A DNA stretch of 64,000 bases, taken from positions 15,204,928 through 15,268,927 of the forward strand of contig CM037867.1 of assembly GCA_021292105.1 (NCBI GenBank), read 5' to 3'. This document shows positions 1 to 11,760 of this stretch, in pieces. The first letter of the stretch is position 1. Every line of letters starts with the position of its first letter. The translations under genes were made by a program, and so were the position numbers. This DNA comes from Anadara kagoshimensis. Its lineage: Eukaryota; Mollusca; Bivalvia; Arcoida; Arcidae. Under the pieces are notes generated by a model. It saw only the letters and a list, made by a program, of their open reading frames with translations. It was not told the origin of the DNA and searched no databases.

Positions 1-52
1 TTCTAATTTTGTCAATGATCCCACTGTTAAGACTTAAGTGAGTCATATCAAA

Positions 53-300
53 ATTGAATGAATGCAAAAATATTGATGCTATCATGTTTTGGAGCCAGAG
101 GATAATTTTTGAAATGGACACATCTGAAAAATGAACCTGAAACTTACAGTACTGTGTCAAATTTAAGCATAAAACAAAACATAAACATTGAATGAATACA
201 AAAATATTGGTGTTGTGGTGTTTTGGAGGACAATTCATCTGAAAAATGAACCCAAAACGTCCAGTACTGTGTTAAACTTATGGTAAGTATAAAACAAAAT
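53..300. repeat. imperfect ~134-bp tandem duplication
   Basis: A segment starting ATTGAATGAATGCAAAAAT at 53 recurs at 187 with the same order of motifs (TTTTGGAG, ATCTGAAAAATGAACC, CAGTACTGTGT, AAACAAAA). The copies differ by substitutions and a small deletion. A diverged relative of the first part (ATTGATGCTATGGTGTTTT) lies at 43055-43075, so the unit also exists as a dispersed repeat. No coding potential is seen. Confidence 0.7.
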
Positions 301-318
301 GAGTAAGAATAAGGTGTT

Positions 319-408
319 AAGGGGACTAGTGCCCCTCATACCCATAAAACCAACCAGAATCTGAAGGGGACTAGTGCCCCTCATACCCATAAAACCAACC
401 AGAATCTG
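319..408. repeat. 45-bp perfect tandem duplication
   Basis: Two identical 45-bp units, 319-363 and 364-408, each containing GGGGACTAGTGCCCC, itself a short palindrome. The identity implies a recent duplication. The minus-strand open frame across it is only a by-product of the period being a multiple of three. Confidence 0.9.
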
Positions 409-622
409 AAAAATCCTAGATTGAACATATGTATGTATGAATTTCAGTTCATGTAAATGTGGGAGAATCAATCACTTTATTCATGTTTGTTTTGATGTAT
501 TTTAAGACTACAACCCTCTAGTATATATATAATATATATCAATCCATTCTTCACACAGCTGTTTTAGATAATAGATATAATTTCACATACCTCCTCCGCC
601 AGTCTGTATGTATATATATATA

Positions 623-907
623 AAACTCACATTTGTCAATCAATACACCTATACAGATCAATATCACCACAAATATCATGTTTTGTCAACAACACTCACG
701 GGGGATATCCCAGTTACTTCATTGACTTAGATTCATTTTAAAACTTTTCCAATTTTGGTAACGAATTGGATATATCCCCAGTGAAGATACAATCAAACCT
801 GTCTATGAAGACCACCAAAGGGAGCCAGTACCATGTTTATAAGACTCACATTTGTCAATCAATACAACTATACAGATCATACCACAACAAACATCATGTT
901 TTGTCAA
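623..907. repeat. direct repeat pair around a MITE-2 fragment
   Basis: ACTCACATTTGTCAATCAAT and the following ~45 bp occur at about 626-690 and again at about 844-907. Between them, 787-825 resembles the MITE-2 end (AATCAAACCTGTCTATGAAG, then ACCACC). The rest of 409-1000 shows only AT-rich sequence with short TA runs. Confidence 0.55.
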
Positions 908-1008
908 CTGTCTGTACTATATTTTGTCAGGGGGAGGTAATAGATAGTCAATACCATTTTTACTCAACAGCACACATGAAATACATAGATTACATCATTG
1001 ATTTTGAT

Positions 1009-1955
1009 TCAGCATCATGCCCAAGTCAGTGGGTATGGCATATGCTCAGCATCATGCTCAAGCCAGTGGGTATGATATAGACTCGGCATCATACTCAAGT
1101 CAGTGGGAATGACATATGCTCAGCATCATGCTCAAGTCAGTGGGTATTACATAGGCTCAACATCATGTTCAAGTCCATAGGTATGACATAGGCTCAGCAT
1201 CATACTCCAGTCAGTGGCTAGGACATAGGCTCAGCATCATACTCAAGTCAGTGGCTATGACATAGGCTCAACATCATGCCCAAGTCAGTGGTTATGACAT
1301 AGGCTCAACATCATGCCCAAGTCAGTGGTTATAACATAGACTCAGCATCATACTCAAGTCAGTGGCTAGGACATAGGCTCAACATCATGCCCAAATCAGT
1401 GGCTATGACATAGGCTCAACATCATGCCCAAGTCAGTGGCTATGACATAGGCTCAACATCATGCCCAAGTCAGTGGTTATGACATAGGCTCAACATCATG
1501 CCCAAGTCAGTGGTTATGACATAGGCTCAACATCATGCCCAAGTCAGTGGCTATGACATAGGCTCAACATCATGCCCAAGTCAGTGGTTATAACATAGAC
1601 TCAGCATCATACTCAAGTCAGTGGCTAGGACATAGGCTCAACATCATGCCCAAGTCAGTGGGTATGATACAGGGTCAACATCATGTTCAAATCAATGGTT
1701 ATGATATGGGTTCAGCACCATGCTAAGTCAGCTGGTATGTTGTAAGCTCAGCATCAATCTCAATTCAGTGGGCATGACATATGCTCAGCATAATGCTTAG
1801 GTCAATTGGTATGACATAGGCCAAACACCATGTTCAAGTCAGTGGATATGACATAACCTCAGCATCATACTCACATTAATGGGTATAACATAAGCTTAAC
1901 TAGTTGCCATGACATAGGCTTAGAATCATGCTCAATTCAGTGGGTATGACAGAAA
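1009..1955. repeat. 37-bp minisatellite array, about 25 copies
   Basis: Tandem units of about 37 bp built on CTCAACATCATGCCCAAG plus TCAGTGGYTATGACATAGG. The centre (about 1250-1660) is most uniform and shows a higher-order pattern: the block with TTATAACATAGACTCAGC followed by GGCTAGGACATAGG occurs at about 1328 and again at about 1590. The edges are diverged. 1956-2385 beyond it shows nothing I can name. Confidence 0.9.
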
Positions 1956-2390
1956 TCTTGGGTCTCATGCTCCAGGCGTGTATGATAAAAACTTCCTTGT
2001 ACTTTGAACCAGCAAGCTGAAACCCATAATTACTGGTAAAATGAGACACTAAAAAAGCACATGGCAATTTTGAAATTTGCTGTTCAAGTAAAGAAACCTG
2101 ACAACTTCAGCAGACAAAAGTGTGACAAAATAGAAATTTGGCACCTACCTTATATATATACTGTTATATACAAACAATAACTTATGATGATGATCCACCC
2201 CTTCAATATCTCCCTATCAAGTCTTCCTATAAATAGATAAACATACACACATCATGTGACAGTGATAATAAAAGTATCAGGCTTATAATACCCTCAGAGA
2301 TATAGGAGTTAGGATGGTCTTAAGGCCCTGTTGTACGGTAACACACCATGGGACAATACCGGTAATAATAAAAGTTATATTACCCCCTTA

Positions 2391-2871
2391 TAATAATACC
2401 CAGAGATAACAGGATTGTGTGGTCAAAGAGCGTAATTACAAGTCACAGCACCTCTCATGGACTTGGTTCCAAGATTCCAACACGGCAGATCTTAGTGCGA
2501 GAAAATTTGTCAGTTCGCTTGCATAAGGTCTATGGTTTTCTTTGGATACTCCATAGGCATACATGTAGCACATTCAAGAAACATTCCTGCCCTGCTTATT
2601 GCTCTTTATAATACCCAGAGATAACAGAATCGTGTGGTCGAAAAGCCTGCTTACAGATCACACCACCTCTCACTGCCTCGGTTCAAACTCATGACGGATC
2701 TAAGTGTGAGAAAGTTTGTCAGTTAGCTTGCATAAGGTCTGAGTTTCTTTGGGTATTCCTGCTTCCTCCACTATCCATGAACTGTCTGCCTTGATAGATA
2801 TAAAGCGAATGAATCTTGACTAGCCTTAAGCATAGCACATTCAAGAAACATTCCTGCCCTGCTTATTGCCC
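2391..2871 (+). mobile_element. two SINE-C copies in a tandem duplication
   Basis: Two SINE-C copies (about 2404-2558 and 2617-2830) carry the family motifs CACCTCTCA, GAGAAAnTTTGTCAGTT and TTGCATAAGGTCT. Each starts after the same AATACCCAGAGATAACAG and is followed by the same AGCACATTCAAGAAACATTC tag (2567 and 2839). The whole block was therefore duplicated, after which the first copy lost its 3' part. The 64-aa open frame here is not a gene. Confidence 0.7.
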
Positions 2872-2879
2872 TTAGCAAA

Positions 2880-2995
2880 TCTCAAAGATAAAATAAATGC
2901 TGGCACTTTAACTATAGCTGGTGACATCTTGATATAAGTGAAATATTTTAGACTGAGATGTAAAACCCCATTCAATCAATCAATAAATCAATTTT
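2880..2995 (+). mobile_element. SINE 3' tail fragment
   Basis: TATAGCTGGTGACATCTTGA, then ATATAAGTGAAATATT and a run of CAATCAATCAATAAATCAAT. This is the shared SINE-A/SINE-C type tail ending in a short tandem A-rich repeat, as expected of a 5'-truncated SINE. Confidence 0.6.
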
Positions 2996-3050
2996 ACTGA
3001 ATTTTACGCCAGACAAAAAATTCTGATTTATGATTACATATATATATATA

Positions 3051-3264
3051 TAGGTAAACAACATTGACCTGTCCGCCTGACCTTTCATTAGAAATATTCA
3101 TATAAGTGGACCCAATCAATATGTGGGTAGCAACAGGTAAACAATTAATACATATACACATTGCCTATGATATTAAGAAAAAATATACACACGTAATTGA
3201 CCTATGTCCATAATTAATATCTAAATCAAAGGTCAAGCGAACAGGTCAATGCTGTTAACCTATA
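3051..3264. mobile_element. MITE-1 copy
   Basis: Terminal inverted repeats: TAGGTAAACAACATTGACCT on the left and AGGTCAATGCTGTTAACCTA on the right, with TA at each edge compatible with a TA target duplication. The interior contains CATTAGAAATATTCATA and GTCAAGCGAACAGGTCAAT. There is no open frame, so this is a non-autonomous Tc1/mariner-like MITE; that class is inferred. Confidence 0.8.
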
Positions 3265-3747
3265 CAATTAATAATAATAAAATGATGCACTACATGTAAC
3301 TCCTGATTGCATCAACTGTTAGTCAACATTTCCACTAAAATTTTCCTGTGACTGTGCTATTTTAAGTACACTTTTAAGTAAGTGTATCACCCTTCTAACA
3401 CCCCAGATGATATGATCAGAAGTTTAAAAGGATCAAAGCTCAAACATCACACAAAGTACAGATTTAAAATTCTCTGTTTTAATCAATAAAATATTGATAA
3501 AATTCAATTTTTATCGTCCAAAGTCATTGTCAGTATTTTAATAATGTTTGAGTTTGAATTTTACTGTTTATTTAAAACTTAATGATACTGAAACACAAGA
3601 TAACCAAATCAATCAAGATAGCTGAATCAATCAAATCCCAACAAATTCTCATCATATCTTCTTAAATAAAACAACTTCAGTTTGTACTGATACACATTAC
3701 AGATGCAAGTTATGTAAGCACATTGTTTACACAGTCTATTTTTATAG

Positions 3748-3985
3748 TGGGAACCTGTCTATAATAATGTTGGGAACCTGTCTATTAATGTTGGGAACCT
3801 GTCTATTAATGCCGGGGTCATGTCTATGTTTAAATTGGGAACCTCTTTGTTAATGTTGGGAATCTGTCAATGTTTATACAATTGGAACCTGTCCGTTTAT
3901 GCTGGGAACCTGTCTATGACCTGTCTGTTAATGCTGGGAACCTATCTTATGTTTAAACAGTGGAAACCCGTTTAAATCGGAACAC
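3748..3985. repeat. ~21-bp degenerate tandem repeat
   Basis: GGGAACCTGTCTATTAATGTT and variants are repeated about ten times with insertions of GTTTAAA. A stray unit (GGGAACCTGTTTAAAT) lies at 4089. 3265-3747 holds nothing recognisable. Confidence 0.8.
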
Positions 3986-4227
3986 ATTCTGGACCAAAGG
4001 TTTTATTCAGATTAGACAAGTATTTGGTTTTCCATTCGCAATATTATCAGTACCAGTAATACACACATGTACAACAATTGTTTTTACAGTGGGAACCTGT
4101 TTAAATTTGACTCCTTCTGGATGTCTAAATTAGTTTAGTTACATTGGCATAGTTTAACAATATTAATACCCCATATTTTCAATTTAATAAACATTTTTCA
4201 ATTAAACCGAATGACATTTTCAACAGG

Positions 4228-4450
4228 GGATACAGTCTAAAGCACATGCTTACAGAAGACAGTGGCTCTCACTGCTTGGATTCGATTCCAACTGGGGCAG
4301 ATCCTATTATAAACAGTTTGACAATTCCCTTGCCAAAGGTCAATGGTTTTCTCCAGATACTGCACTTTCCTTCACCATCCTTGAATTGATCCTGCCAGTG
4401 GATACAAATTAAAGAATAATGACTGCTGTGTAAAGCACCAAAACTCTACC
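4228..4450 (+). mobile_element. SINE-C copy
   Basis: AGTCTAAAGCACATGCTTAC head, GATTCGATTCC B-box-like motif, GGGCAGATCCTA, then CAAAGGTCAATGGTTTTCTC and CTTCACCATCCTTGAATTGA. The 3' tail is degraded. 4451-5100 shows nothing I can name. Confidence 0.65.
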
Positions 4451-5106
4451 CTTTTAACACATTATCAATTTTGCTGTGTAAGCATGTAACTGGTTAATAT
4501 GACGCAAACAATACATCACATAAAGTGAATTTAAATGCAACAATAATGAATGACATAACCATTACATTCACATTTTAAAGCTAAAGTTTCTCTCCTAAGC
4601 GTGTCCTTGACTTGTAAATGAGAAATGTATCTCCAATTATGACAGATGAATGAAACAAAAAATACCTCTTCATGTTGGAAAAGTGAAAAGTAATTTTTTT
4701 CAGTGAAAACTGGATGGACCTTGCCCAACCTGTCAAGCGGGTGAAAACGCTGATGTTCGAGGGTCCGATATAGCTCAAGTACACAAGCAAATAACTGAGG
4801 AATGATACTCCTTTACACCAAGGAGATGTAAATTTTTAAGTGAGGAAATAACTAGAGTACTGCAAGAGTTTAGTTAGAATTTCAATGTTTATTTTAAACA
4901 TGAATTTTGTTTATATAAAACATTATTAAGTAATCAATCTAAATAAAAAATATTCCCAACAGATCCTTGTAAAGATTGAGTATTTAAACAAAAGCTTCAG
5001 TAAGCCACATGTAGAGGATCTTGCATGGGTGATTATGTAATATTTATCAAATGAGTTGAATAGCATTTTATGCGACGAGTTTGATAAATTTAATATTACA
5101 TAAACA

Positions 5107-5311
5107 TACAGTACAGACCTGTTGAAAGTCAATCACTGAGCTAACGAATTATCCCTAAATCTGCAGCTCATTTCGGCCCTTAGTTAGCTCTATATCGGCA
5201 GTTGCCACCCTCTATTCCTCGACAGGTTTTTGGTCACTCGCTATTAACATATCGTCCAATTTGCAGCTGAACGTCGGCTCAGTGTTTAACTTTCGACAAG
5301 CCTGTACTGTA
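5107..5311. mobile_element. MITE-3 copy
   Basis: Left end TACAGTACAGACCTGTTGAA and right end TTCGACAAGCCTGTACTGTA form imperfect terminal inverted repeats. GAGCTAAC and GGCTCAGTGTTTAAC continue the symmetry inward. A second copy lies at 33984-34192. No coding capacity. Confidence 0.75.
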
Positions 5312-5330
5312 CATGTAAATGTAAGATTCT

Positions 5331-5438
5331 GGGCTGGGTAACTCAAAGCTCTCTTAGCAGTTACGAACACTTACTGCTATATAACACAACTGAGTTAAGT
5401 GTTCGTAACTGCTAAGAGAGCTTCGAGTTACCCAGCCC
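5331..5438. repeat. 43-bp-arm hairpin
   Basis: The left arm (5331-5373, starting GGGCTGGGTAACTC) and right arm (5396-5438, ending GAGTTACCCAGCCC) are reverse complements with one mismatch, around a 22-bp AT-rich loop. It directly follows MITE-3. It could be a small foldback element or the stem of a small RNA. 5439-5871 holds nothing recognisable. Confidence 0.9.
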
Positions 5439-5871
5439 TGTTTTATTGTTTAATTAGAGAAAACTCAATTTTTGTGTTTTCGCAGCTGTAACAGAATAGC
5501 CAAAATGGCTGCAAAACCACAAGTTATATTAGCTAAAATACTGTAGAGGGGGAAATTTTCAACTTGGTACACTTTTCACTTATTTCGCAATAAAGATTTT
5601 ACCATGAAAATTTTACCCATGCTAATATGTCTACCATACAGGTTAATATATCATAATATATAGAAAAATACACCCAATTTTATTGGTTACGTGAAAAGTT
5701 AACCCACCTGAAGTGCCAGATTTTAAGAAATCAGCGAAATTTTCAATTTTGACCATGTGAAAATAATCACCCATTTACATTATTACGTCATATATTACAA
5801 CAATAGTATGATGCCATTAACCATGGATACGAAAGCGATATAAACTAGTGTATTCATTTATGACTTCTTTT

Positions 5872-6116
5872 TATAGGGAAACAACACTGACCTGTCTGTT
5901 TGACCTTTCAATTGGAATATTCATACAGGAGGGTCCACCTCACACATAGGTAGCGCGAGGATTTGCAGTTAATACATATTTCAATATTGCCCATGATAAG
6001 TGTTCACATCATATAGACGAAATATACACGCATGATCCCTATTACTTGAATTTACCTGTCCACAATGAATATTTAAATCAAAGGTCAAGCGGACAGGTCA
6101 ATGTTGTTTGCCTATA
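5872..6116. mobile_element. MITE-1 copy
   Basis: Ends TATAGGGAAACAACACTGAC and GTCAATGTTGTTTGCCTATA. The inner arms contain CTTTCAATTGGAATATTCAT and AAATCAAAGGTCAAGCGGAC. It is one of the better preserved right ends. 6117-7104 holds no gene or element I can name. Confidence 0.85.
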
Positions 6117-7106
6117 CACAACGTCATTGTATGGATTTTAGGGACGATTATACAATTAATTGTAGTGCAGACTCTGAATTATGCAATTTGATTTTCAAAG
6201 AGGGAAGAGATAATCTAGGTACAAACACATTAAAACAAACGTTTATGCTCAATACATTTACCATATTATGGCAACTGTTTTTAATGTTAGACAAATTTCT
6301 TAAATTAAATAAGTTTCTAAGACAGAAGTCATTGACATTTGCTTAAACAACTGCTCATTAGCCATTAAATTACTACAAAATTAATGTGTTCGACATTTTC
6401 CTTTGAAGGTGGGACTTTCTCTCAGTTCCCAAGAAACACACAAGTGTCATTACGTCATAATAATTTATATTCCTTCATCATGAGTTAACAACTGAAACTC
6501 ATCTCATTTTGCTTGGGAACAGGCATTTTCAGATCTTTTAAAATCAACAAATTTGTCCAAGTTCTTAAATAGCAGCAGGTAGTGACATAATACAACCCAC
6601 ATGTATAGTCTTTTTCATATACATGTATTAAATATTTCGATTCTAACTTCTATTAAAAAATTTCTCATAAATGTTTACATGTTTCTGGATCTGGTTTCAT
6701 TTTCTGCATCTTGCTTATCCAAATTGATTTCATGTGCAGCAATATATATGAAAGATTTTATTTAACACAAAAAGTTGATAAACTTTGGTATATATACAAA
6801 TGTATTTGAGGTAGATAGCCAGATAAGGATTCCATTAAGAATGAGTTGGAAGGATTCCATTTGCACTCTAATTAAAATTTTCATGTTTGATTGAAAAAGC
6901 TCAAGAATGACAGAATCAAGCGATTTTGAACATTTTTGCGAAAAATAATTCTCCATTTTACAAAGAATTTACCACTCTAATAGGATAAGGGTTACGAAAG
7001 GATTTTCCTAAGTTCTACCAATGATAGTGATTGAGAATATCACTAGCTAGTGTCATCACTTTTCCATTAGATTTTGTTTCTCTAATACCATGTTCTAATG
7101 TTATTA

Positions 7107-7576
7107 CTGTAGGAACCACTGTGACTGTGACAGTGAAATACTCTTTATATCCATAGAAAATCAAATAAATTTGAATAAAGATCAATTTTTTTCACTTTCT
7201 TGTACCTAGTCGTAACAGGAAATCTGTATGCGCATCCATGATTAGCCCAAAATAAAAAGTAAAACGTTGGTGCTATGGGAATTTAACATGTGGAAAAACC
7301 AGGCAAATGGTGGATTCTGTTGCGCATATGACGTAAAACGTCACCAAGGACATCACTTCCGGTGTAAACATCGTCATTTTCGCATGTGTAAAATCCCCAT
7401 ACCACCAACATTTTCCTTTTTACAGACATACTTTATGACAATTGCGGATGCGGATACAGATTTCCTATTACGACTAGGTACAAGTAAGTGAAAAATATCA
7501 AACTTTATTCAAATTTATTTGATTTTCTATGGATATAAAGAGTATTTCACTGTCAAAGTCACAGTGGTTCCTACAG
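7107..7576. mobile_element. MITE-4, 470-bp near-palindrome with TA duplication
   Basis: CTGTAGGAACCACTGTGACT at 7107 and its inverse ending CACAGTGGTTCCTACAG at 7576 begin arms of at least 70 bp, continuing through ACTCTTTATATCCATAGAAA. Inner inverted segments (GTTGGTGCTATGGG / CCCCATACCACCAAC) suggest the whole element folds. It is flanked by TA on both sides (7105-7106, 7577-7578). The 74-aa frame inside is not conserved-looking. Tc1/mariner-type MITE inferred. Confidence 0.9.
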
Positions 7577-7623
7577 TAGATACAACTTGTCTCAAATCAA
7601 GATTCCTGCAGAATGCTTTTTGG

Positions 7624-8110
7624 TTAAACTTCATGTTTTGTTGGTAGTCTTTATACACAGGTGGTCATCATAGCAGAGTATTATTGTACACTTTCCCTAC
7701 GGTCAGAACTATGAAAATTTCTTACCATGAAATAGTTTAGAAGATCAAAATCGTGAGAGAGTCTTACAACTAATATTTCTTCTTGTATAGTATTTTGGTC
7801 TGAACATTGGCCAAAAAACCATATATAGACATTAAAAACTGACAATCTATAATAATCTATGGATTCTTGCACTTTGGTTGGACTCTCGGTTGTGGACTCT
7901 TTAAAAGCTGGTAGATAAACCAAGATGGAGTATTAATCCACGGCTGATCTTTCATGTTAAGCTTCATGTTTTGTTGGCAGTCTTTATATAAAGGTGGCCA
8001 TCAAAGCAGGTTTTATTTTTATCAATTATCATTATCTTAAGATTCTTGCACTTTGATTGGACTTATGGTTGTGGATTTTTATTTAAATCCTGGTAAATAT
8101 GCAAGACCAA
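7624..8110. repeat. local segmental duplication
   Basis: CTTCATGTTTTGTTGGTAGT with the next ~40 bp (7631-7680) recurs at 7963-8012. GATTCTTGCACTTTGGTTGG (7862) recurs at about 8040. The blocks are about 330 and 180 bp apart, so two unequal events or later deletions occurred. 8111-8900 shows nothing else. Confidence 0.65.
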
Positions 8111-8904
8111 GACCTGGCTGGTCTTCTTGGTTGAGACCCTGTTTCTTTGCCAATGTCTAATCATCAGAATTCCTTTTGTATAAAGCCTTATCGTAAAAGC
8201 TGTTCTATCATAACCAATTTACCATAGAAAATAGTTTTGGCATGCATCAAAAATATCTCTATGTATATCATTTATTGAACCCTGATAAAAAAGAAATGTT
8301 CTTGATATATGCCAATTACATATATTGCAGCCATCATCTGTATGGATGGACCAGCAGCCTTTTGAACTTTCAATTATCTACCAGTACAGTCTGTACTTGT
8401 ACAACATCACCATCAGCAGTTTTAAGAAAACGATCAACATTTGATTTTAAATTGTTCATCAAGTTATAAAGTGTTGAAGCTAGCTGGGGCAAATCACATA
8501 AATTTCAAAGCAGTTTATGGATAATTTGCCCTAGCCTGATTTAACGGTTCATACCTTGATAAACCATTCAATAACAAAGGATAATTCTTATATTTACAAT
8601 CATTTAAGTGTTCTTTTACAAATGATGGTTTTTAAAGAATATCATATCAATTGGGACTATTTGTGAAGTTGTGCATTATTATATTTCATATGCCATTACA
8701 GAACGTTTTACATTTAATTGTTCAAATAAAAAAATGTCAGTCTTAGAAAAGAGGTTCATATAGAAGGTAATGCATAAGATTGTAATTATGTAATCATGGA
8801 ATAAATGTTTGCGTAACTGCTTAAGAATGGAGTAATGGAGTTTCATGCTTCAGTTAAGATTCTTTCACTTACAGTGAGGTGGTCTTTAAAGCCAAGAAAT
8901 TGGC

Positions 8905-9105
8905 TAAATGGTCTTAAGCATATGCTTATGAATAAAAGCACCTCTCATCTCCTAGATTTGAATCTCACTTGGACAGATCCTAGTGGGAGAAAGTTTGTCA
9001 GTTTGCTTAGACGTTTTCTCCAGATACGCTGGTTTCCTCCAACATCACAAAACTGACAGCCTCAAATCTTGTTTGGGGCATAAAACTCCATTTCTTCACT
9101 CATAA
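8905..9105 (+). mobile_element. SINE-C copy
   Basis: GGTCTTAAGCATATGCTTAT, CACCTCTCAT, GGACAGATCCTAGTGGGAGA, AAGTTTGTCAGTTTGCTTAG, then CATCACAAAACTGACAGCCT and a decayed tail. The 73-aa frame here is a by-product. 9106-9660 holds nothing recognisable. Confidence 0.75.
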
Positions 9106-9662
9106 GCAGCAATCAAATTACCATAACTATTTTTCTGAATCCGTTCTACTTAAAACATGACAGAAATATTTCATGACAAGCATCTTTCTTAAAATCATAT
9201 TTCTGAAATTAAAACTTCAAAGTGTCCAATGGCTATGAATTTGAAGCCTTAGGAAAACGCTGATGTCACATGTAATACAATTACTTTACACGTTTTTCCA
9301 ATCAGGCCTGCGGGGATAACCAGTTAACATTAGATTAATTCCCGATTATTACCACACAACGTCAGGGACACTGATATAATATAAAGTTAACTTCTGATTA
9401 TTTCCTGATTAAAAGTTTTCTCCGATAAACAAAAATGTTTTTTGATCTTGTTTTTCTTTAATAATATTTTAATCATTGTAATGGCCTTGCAGCTTTGATT
9501 TCATCATGTAAATGTAACAATTTCTGTCCCTTATCAGATCTTCGTTTGATTGATAGTCCATTCTCCTTATTAAACGGGAGATTTGAAAGTTTTTACAAAA
9601 TTATATAGCCCATATGTGTACATCAAGTAAATTAACTTTCATTCTGTTTAGTCTCATCAGTT

Positions 9663-9984
9663 GAGTAATGGGGCTTAAAATCCCAGTCAAGAATATTTCT
9701 TATATTGAGATGTCTCCAGCTATAGTCAAAGGTGCAGAAATTTTGCGCTGATGGCATTATACAGCAAGGTTCGTTATCTTGTCACATCTACCGTGACACG
9801 GAACCTCGATTGTTATAAGTTCCTATTTGACATTGAACCGTGACTTTCATTTCGTAATGCTGAATGCTTGGCGAAAGAACAGTGACTACCCACTTTCAAG
9901 TCTTGGGTCATACCCAGTCAGGGTTGGAACTACGTCCTCCTACTTACAGACTGAGCACTTTACCAATTGAGCTACCACAGTGGT
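9663..9984 (-). mobile_element. SINE-A copy, reverse orientation
   Basis: Read on the minus strand it starts with the tRNA-like head (A-box-like motif near 9965-9980, B-box-like near 9925). It passes through the conserved body (GAAAGTCACGG, CGAGGTTCCGTGTCACGG, GCAAAATTTCTGCACC) to the tail at 9663-9700. It is about 320 bp with point changes throughout. Confidence 0.85.
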
Positions 9985-10001
9985 GCTAGTCTCATCAGGG
10001 G

Positions 10002-10235
10002 TGTAAAATTATGTTTCATGATGGAAGGTCCAGGACCTTTTGCCTTTAATTCTGGCAGGTTCCACATTAAGTTTTGAAAGTCCAATATCATAATATCAAT
10101 ATCATAATTAACATGTCCATGTGCAATTAGGTTATCATATAGAAAAAGAAGTATTATCCTATAAAAAACAGGTTCATGGTACTTTTACACCTAAAATATC
10201 AAGAGTCCCAATGTTAAATAAGTACTCCTGGATCT
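10002..10235 (+). mobile_element. MITE-6 copy (plus orientation)
   Basis: AATTATGTTTCATGATGGAA, GGTCCAGGACCTTTTGCC and GGCAGGTTCCACATTAAG match, in inverse orientation, the block at about 10700-10950. Related sequence is also at 45560-45720. The family itself looks palindromic. No coding potential. Confidence 0.6.
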
Positions 10236-10395
10236 CAGATTTAAGGAATTTTTAACGCCTGCTCGTGTTAAGATGAATTTAACACTAAACTGTACATTAA
10301 CACTTCAAACCTGGTACCGATGCTTAGTAATATATGTTTGTACTGTACTTGGTCACTCAAGCCACCGTATAGAAGAGCCAAGACACGAGTACAAA

Positions 10396-10612
10396 GCAGA
10401 CCAAGAACCAGTTCCACAGTCATTTCTTAACTTAAATCTGACAAATCTAAAACCTTTTTATTTGAGATATTCAGGAATTCAATGTGTCATTTTCAAGATT
10501 ACTTTAGGTTTATAACATCTGCATTTTTGTTTTGAAAACAAATTTTATTGGTGGTTCCAAAAAGGGATTGTCAAAATTTACCAAGTTAAGGAAAATCCTT
10601 TTGAAACTGGTT
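10396..10612. mobile_element. MITE-5 copy
   Basis: Ends AACCAGTTCCACAGTCATTT and TTTTGAAACTGGTT with inner TTCTTAACTTAAATCTGACA and TTACCAAGTTAAGGAAAAT form inverted repeats. The centre has GATATTCAGGAATTCAATGT, shared with 45735-45950. A third copy is the core of the composite at 20068-21421. Confidence 0.65.
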
Positions 10613-10699
10613 CTAGCACCTTATTGAACCTGAGCTAGGCAATTTTTATTAAGTTTTGATGAGTTTTTATAACTTAAATAACCAAACATAGGAAAGCAG

Positions 10700-10950
10700 A
10701 GATTCAAAATTTCCTAGGTATGAGGTCCAGAACCTTTTAATTTTATATGGGGACCCTTAATATTTAAACTTTAAAAGTCTGATAGACCTGTTGTATTTTA
10801 CCATAATATAATGGGTATTTTTGTATATGATAAAGTAATTGCACATGAACCTTTCAAAGTTGTTATTAGGTGTTCAGAACTGTATATGGGACCTGCCAAA
10901 ATCTAAGGCAATAGGTGCTAAACCTTCCATTACAAAACATAATTTTTGAA
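10700..10950 (-). mobile_element. MITE-6 copy (minus orientation)
   Basis: The reverse complement reads ATTATGTTTTGTAATGGAAG, GTTTAGCACCTATTGCC and GGCAGGTCCCATATACAG, matching 10002-10235. With the MITE-5 copy between them, the two inverted MITE-6 copies span about 950 bp. A (TA)n run follows at 10978-11000. 11010-11755 holds nothing I can name. Confidence 0.6.
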
Positions 10951-10977
10951 CCCATGAAAGCAGGACTGCTCATTATT

Positions 10978-11009
<32 letters not shown>

Positions 11010-11760
11010 TGTAATAAAATATTATGAACTTTGGAATTGGGTTAACAATGGGATATAATCTAAAAGCCAGAGAAACAGATGTCCAGTATAGCTCATTAAT
11101 TAGCAAGAATTACCGTAAGCAATAAGGGGAGTTAACTCTGTTTTAACATGATTTACAGATTTTAAACATCTGGTTTTAGTCACCAGATATGCCATACACC
11201 CACCATACTGATCATAAAATATAAATATAATGCCTCATTGTATTAACTGAGTCTGTAGATTTAATGCTGAGGATTTTATTATCATTTTTCTTAATCAAGT
11301 TTAGTTTTCCGACTCCAGATGTAAGTAAATGGTGGTCTTGGCAACAAAAGTTGAACATTATCTGCTTATAGAGCTAACAGTTTTCTGTATGATCTGTGGG
11401 ATCTTTCATTCATGTTATGCCAAATTATATTATATTTTTTTATTTTGGTATTTTTCACCTGGTCGCTTGCATTACATTTTGCTTCATGTGTTGTTTTACG
11501 GTTAATAAATTGCAGATAAACCTTTTGAAAGGCTTCACCAATTTTAGCTTCAAGGATGGAATAAAGTGGTATGAGGCAAGAGAAATATTTTTCATTTGTT
11601 ACCAGAATTAAATTTCCCACTTCAGCTATTCGACCCTATACCTGGGTATAAGTTATAACATTTCACACTGCACTGCCAAAAGGGTAATAATTATGTTAAA
11701 TGTTTTGCCAAACAGAAGTCACTGACATTACATCCATGTTCATCATTCGGGTCCTCCCTG

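Noticed and set aside
7267-7491. 74-aa frame within MITE-4
   Set aside because: It spans the foldable centre of a MITE and shows no domain; symmetry of the DNA explains its length.
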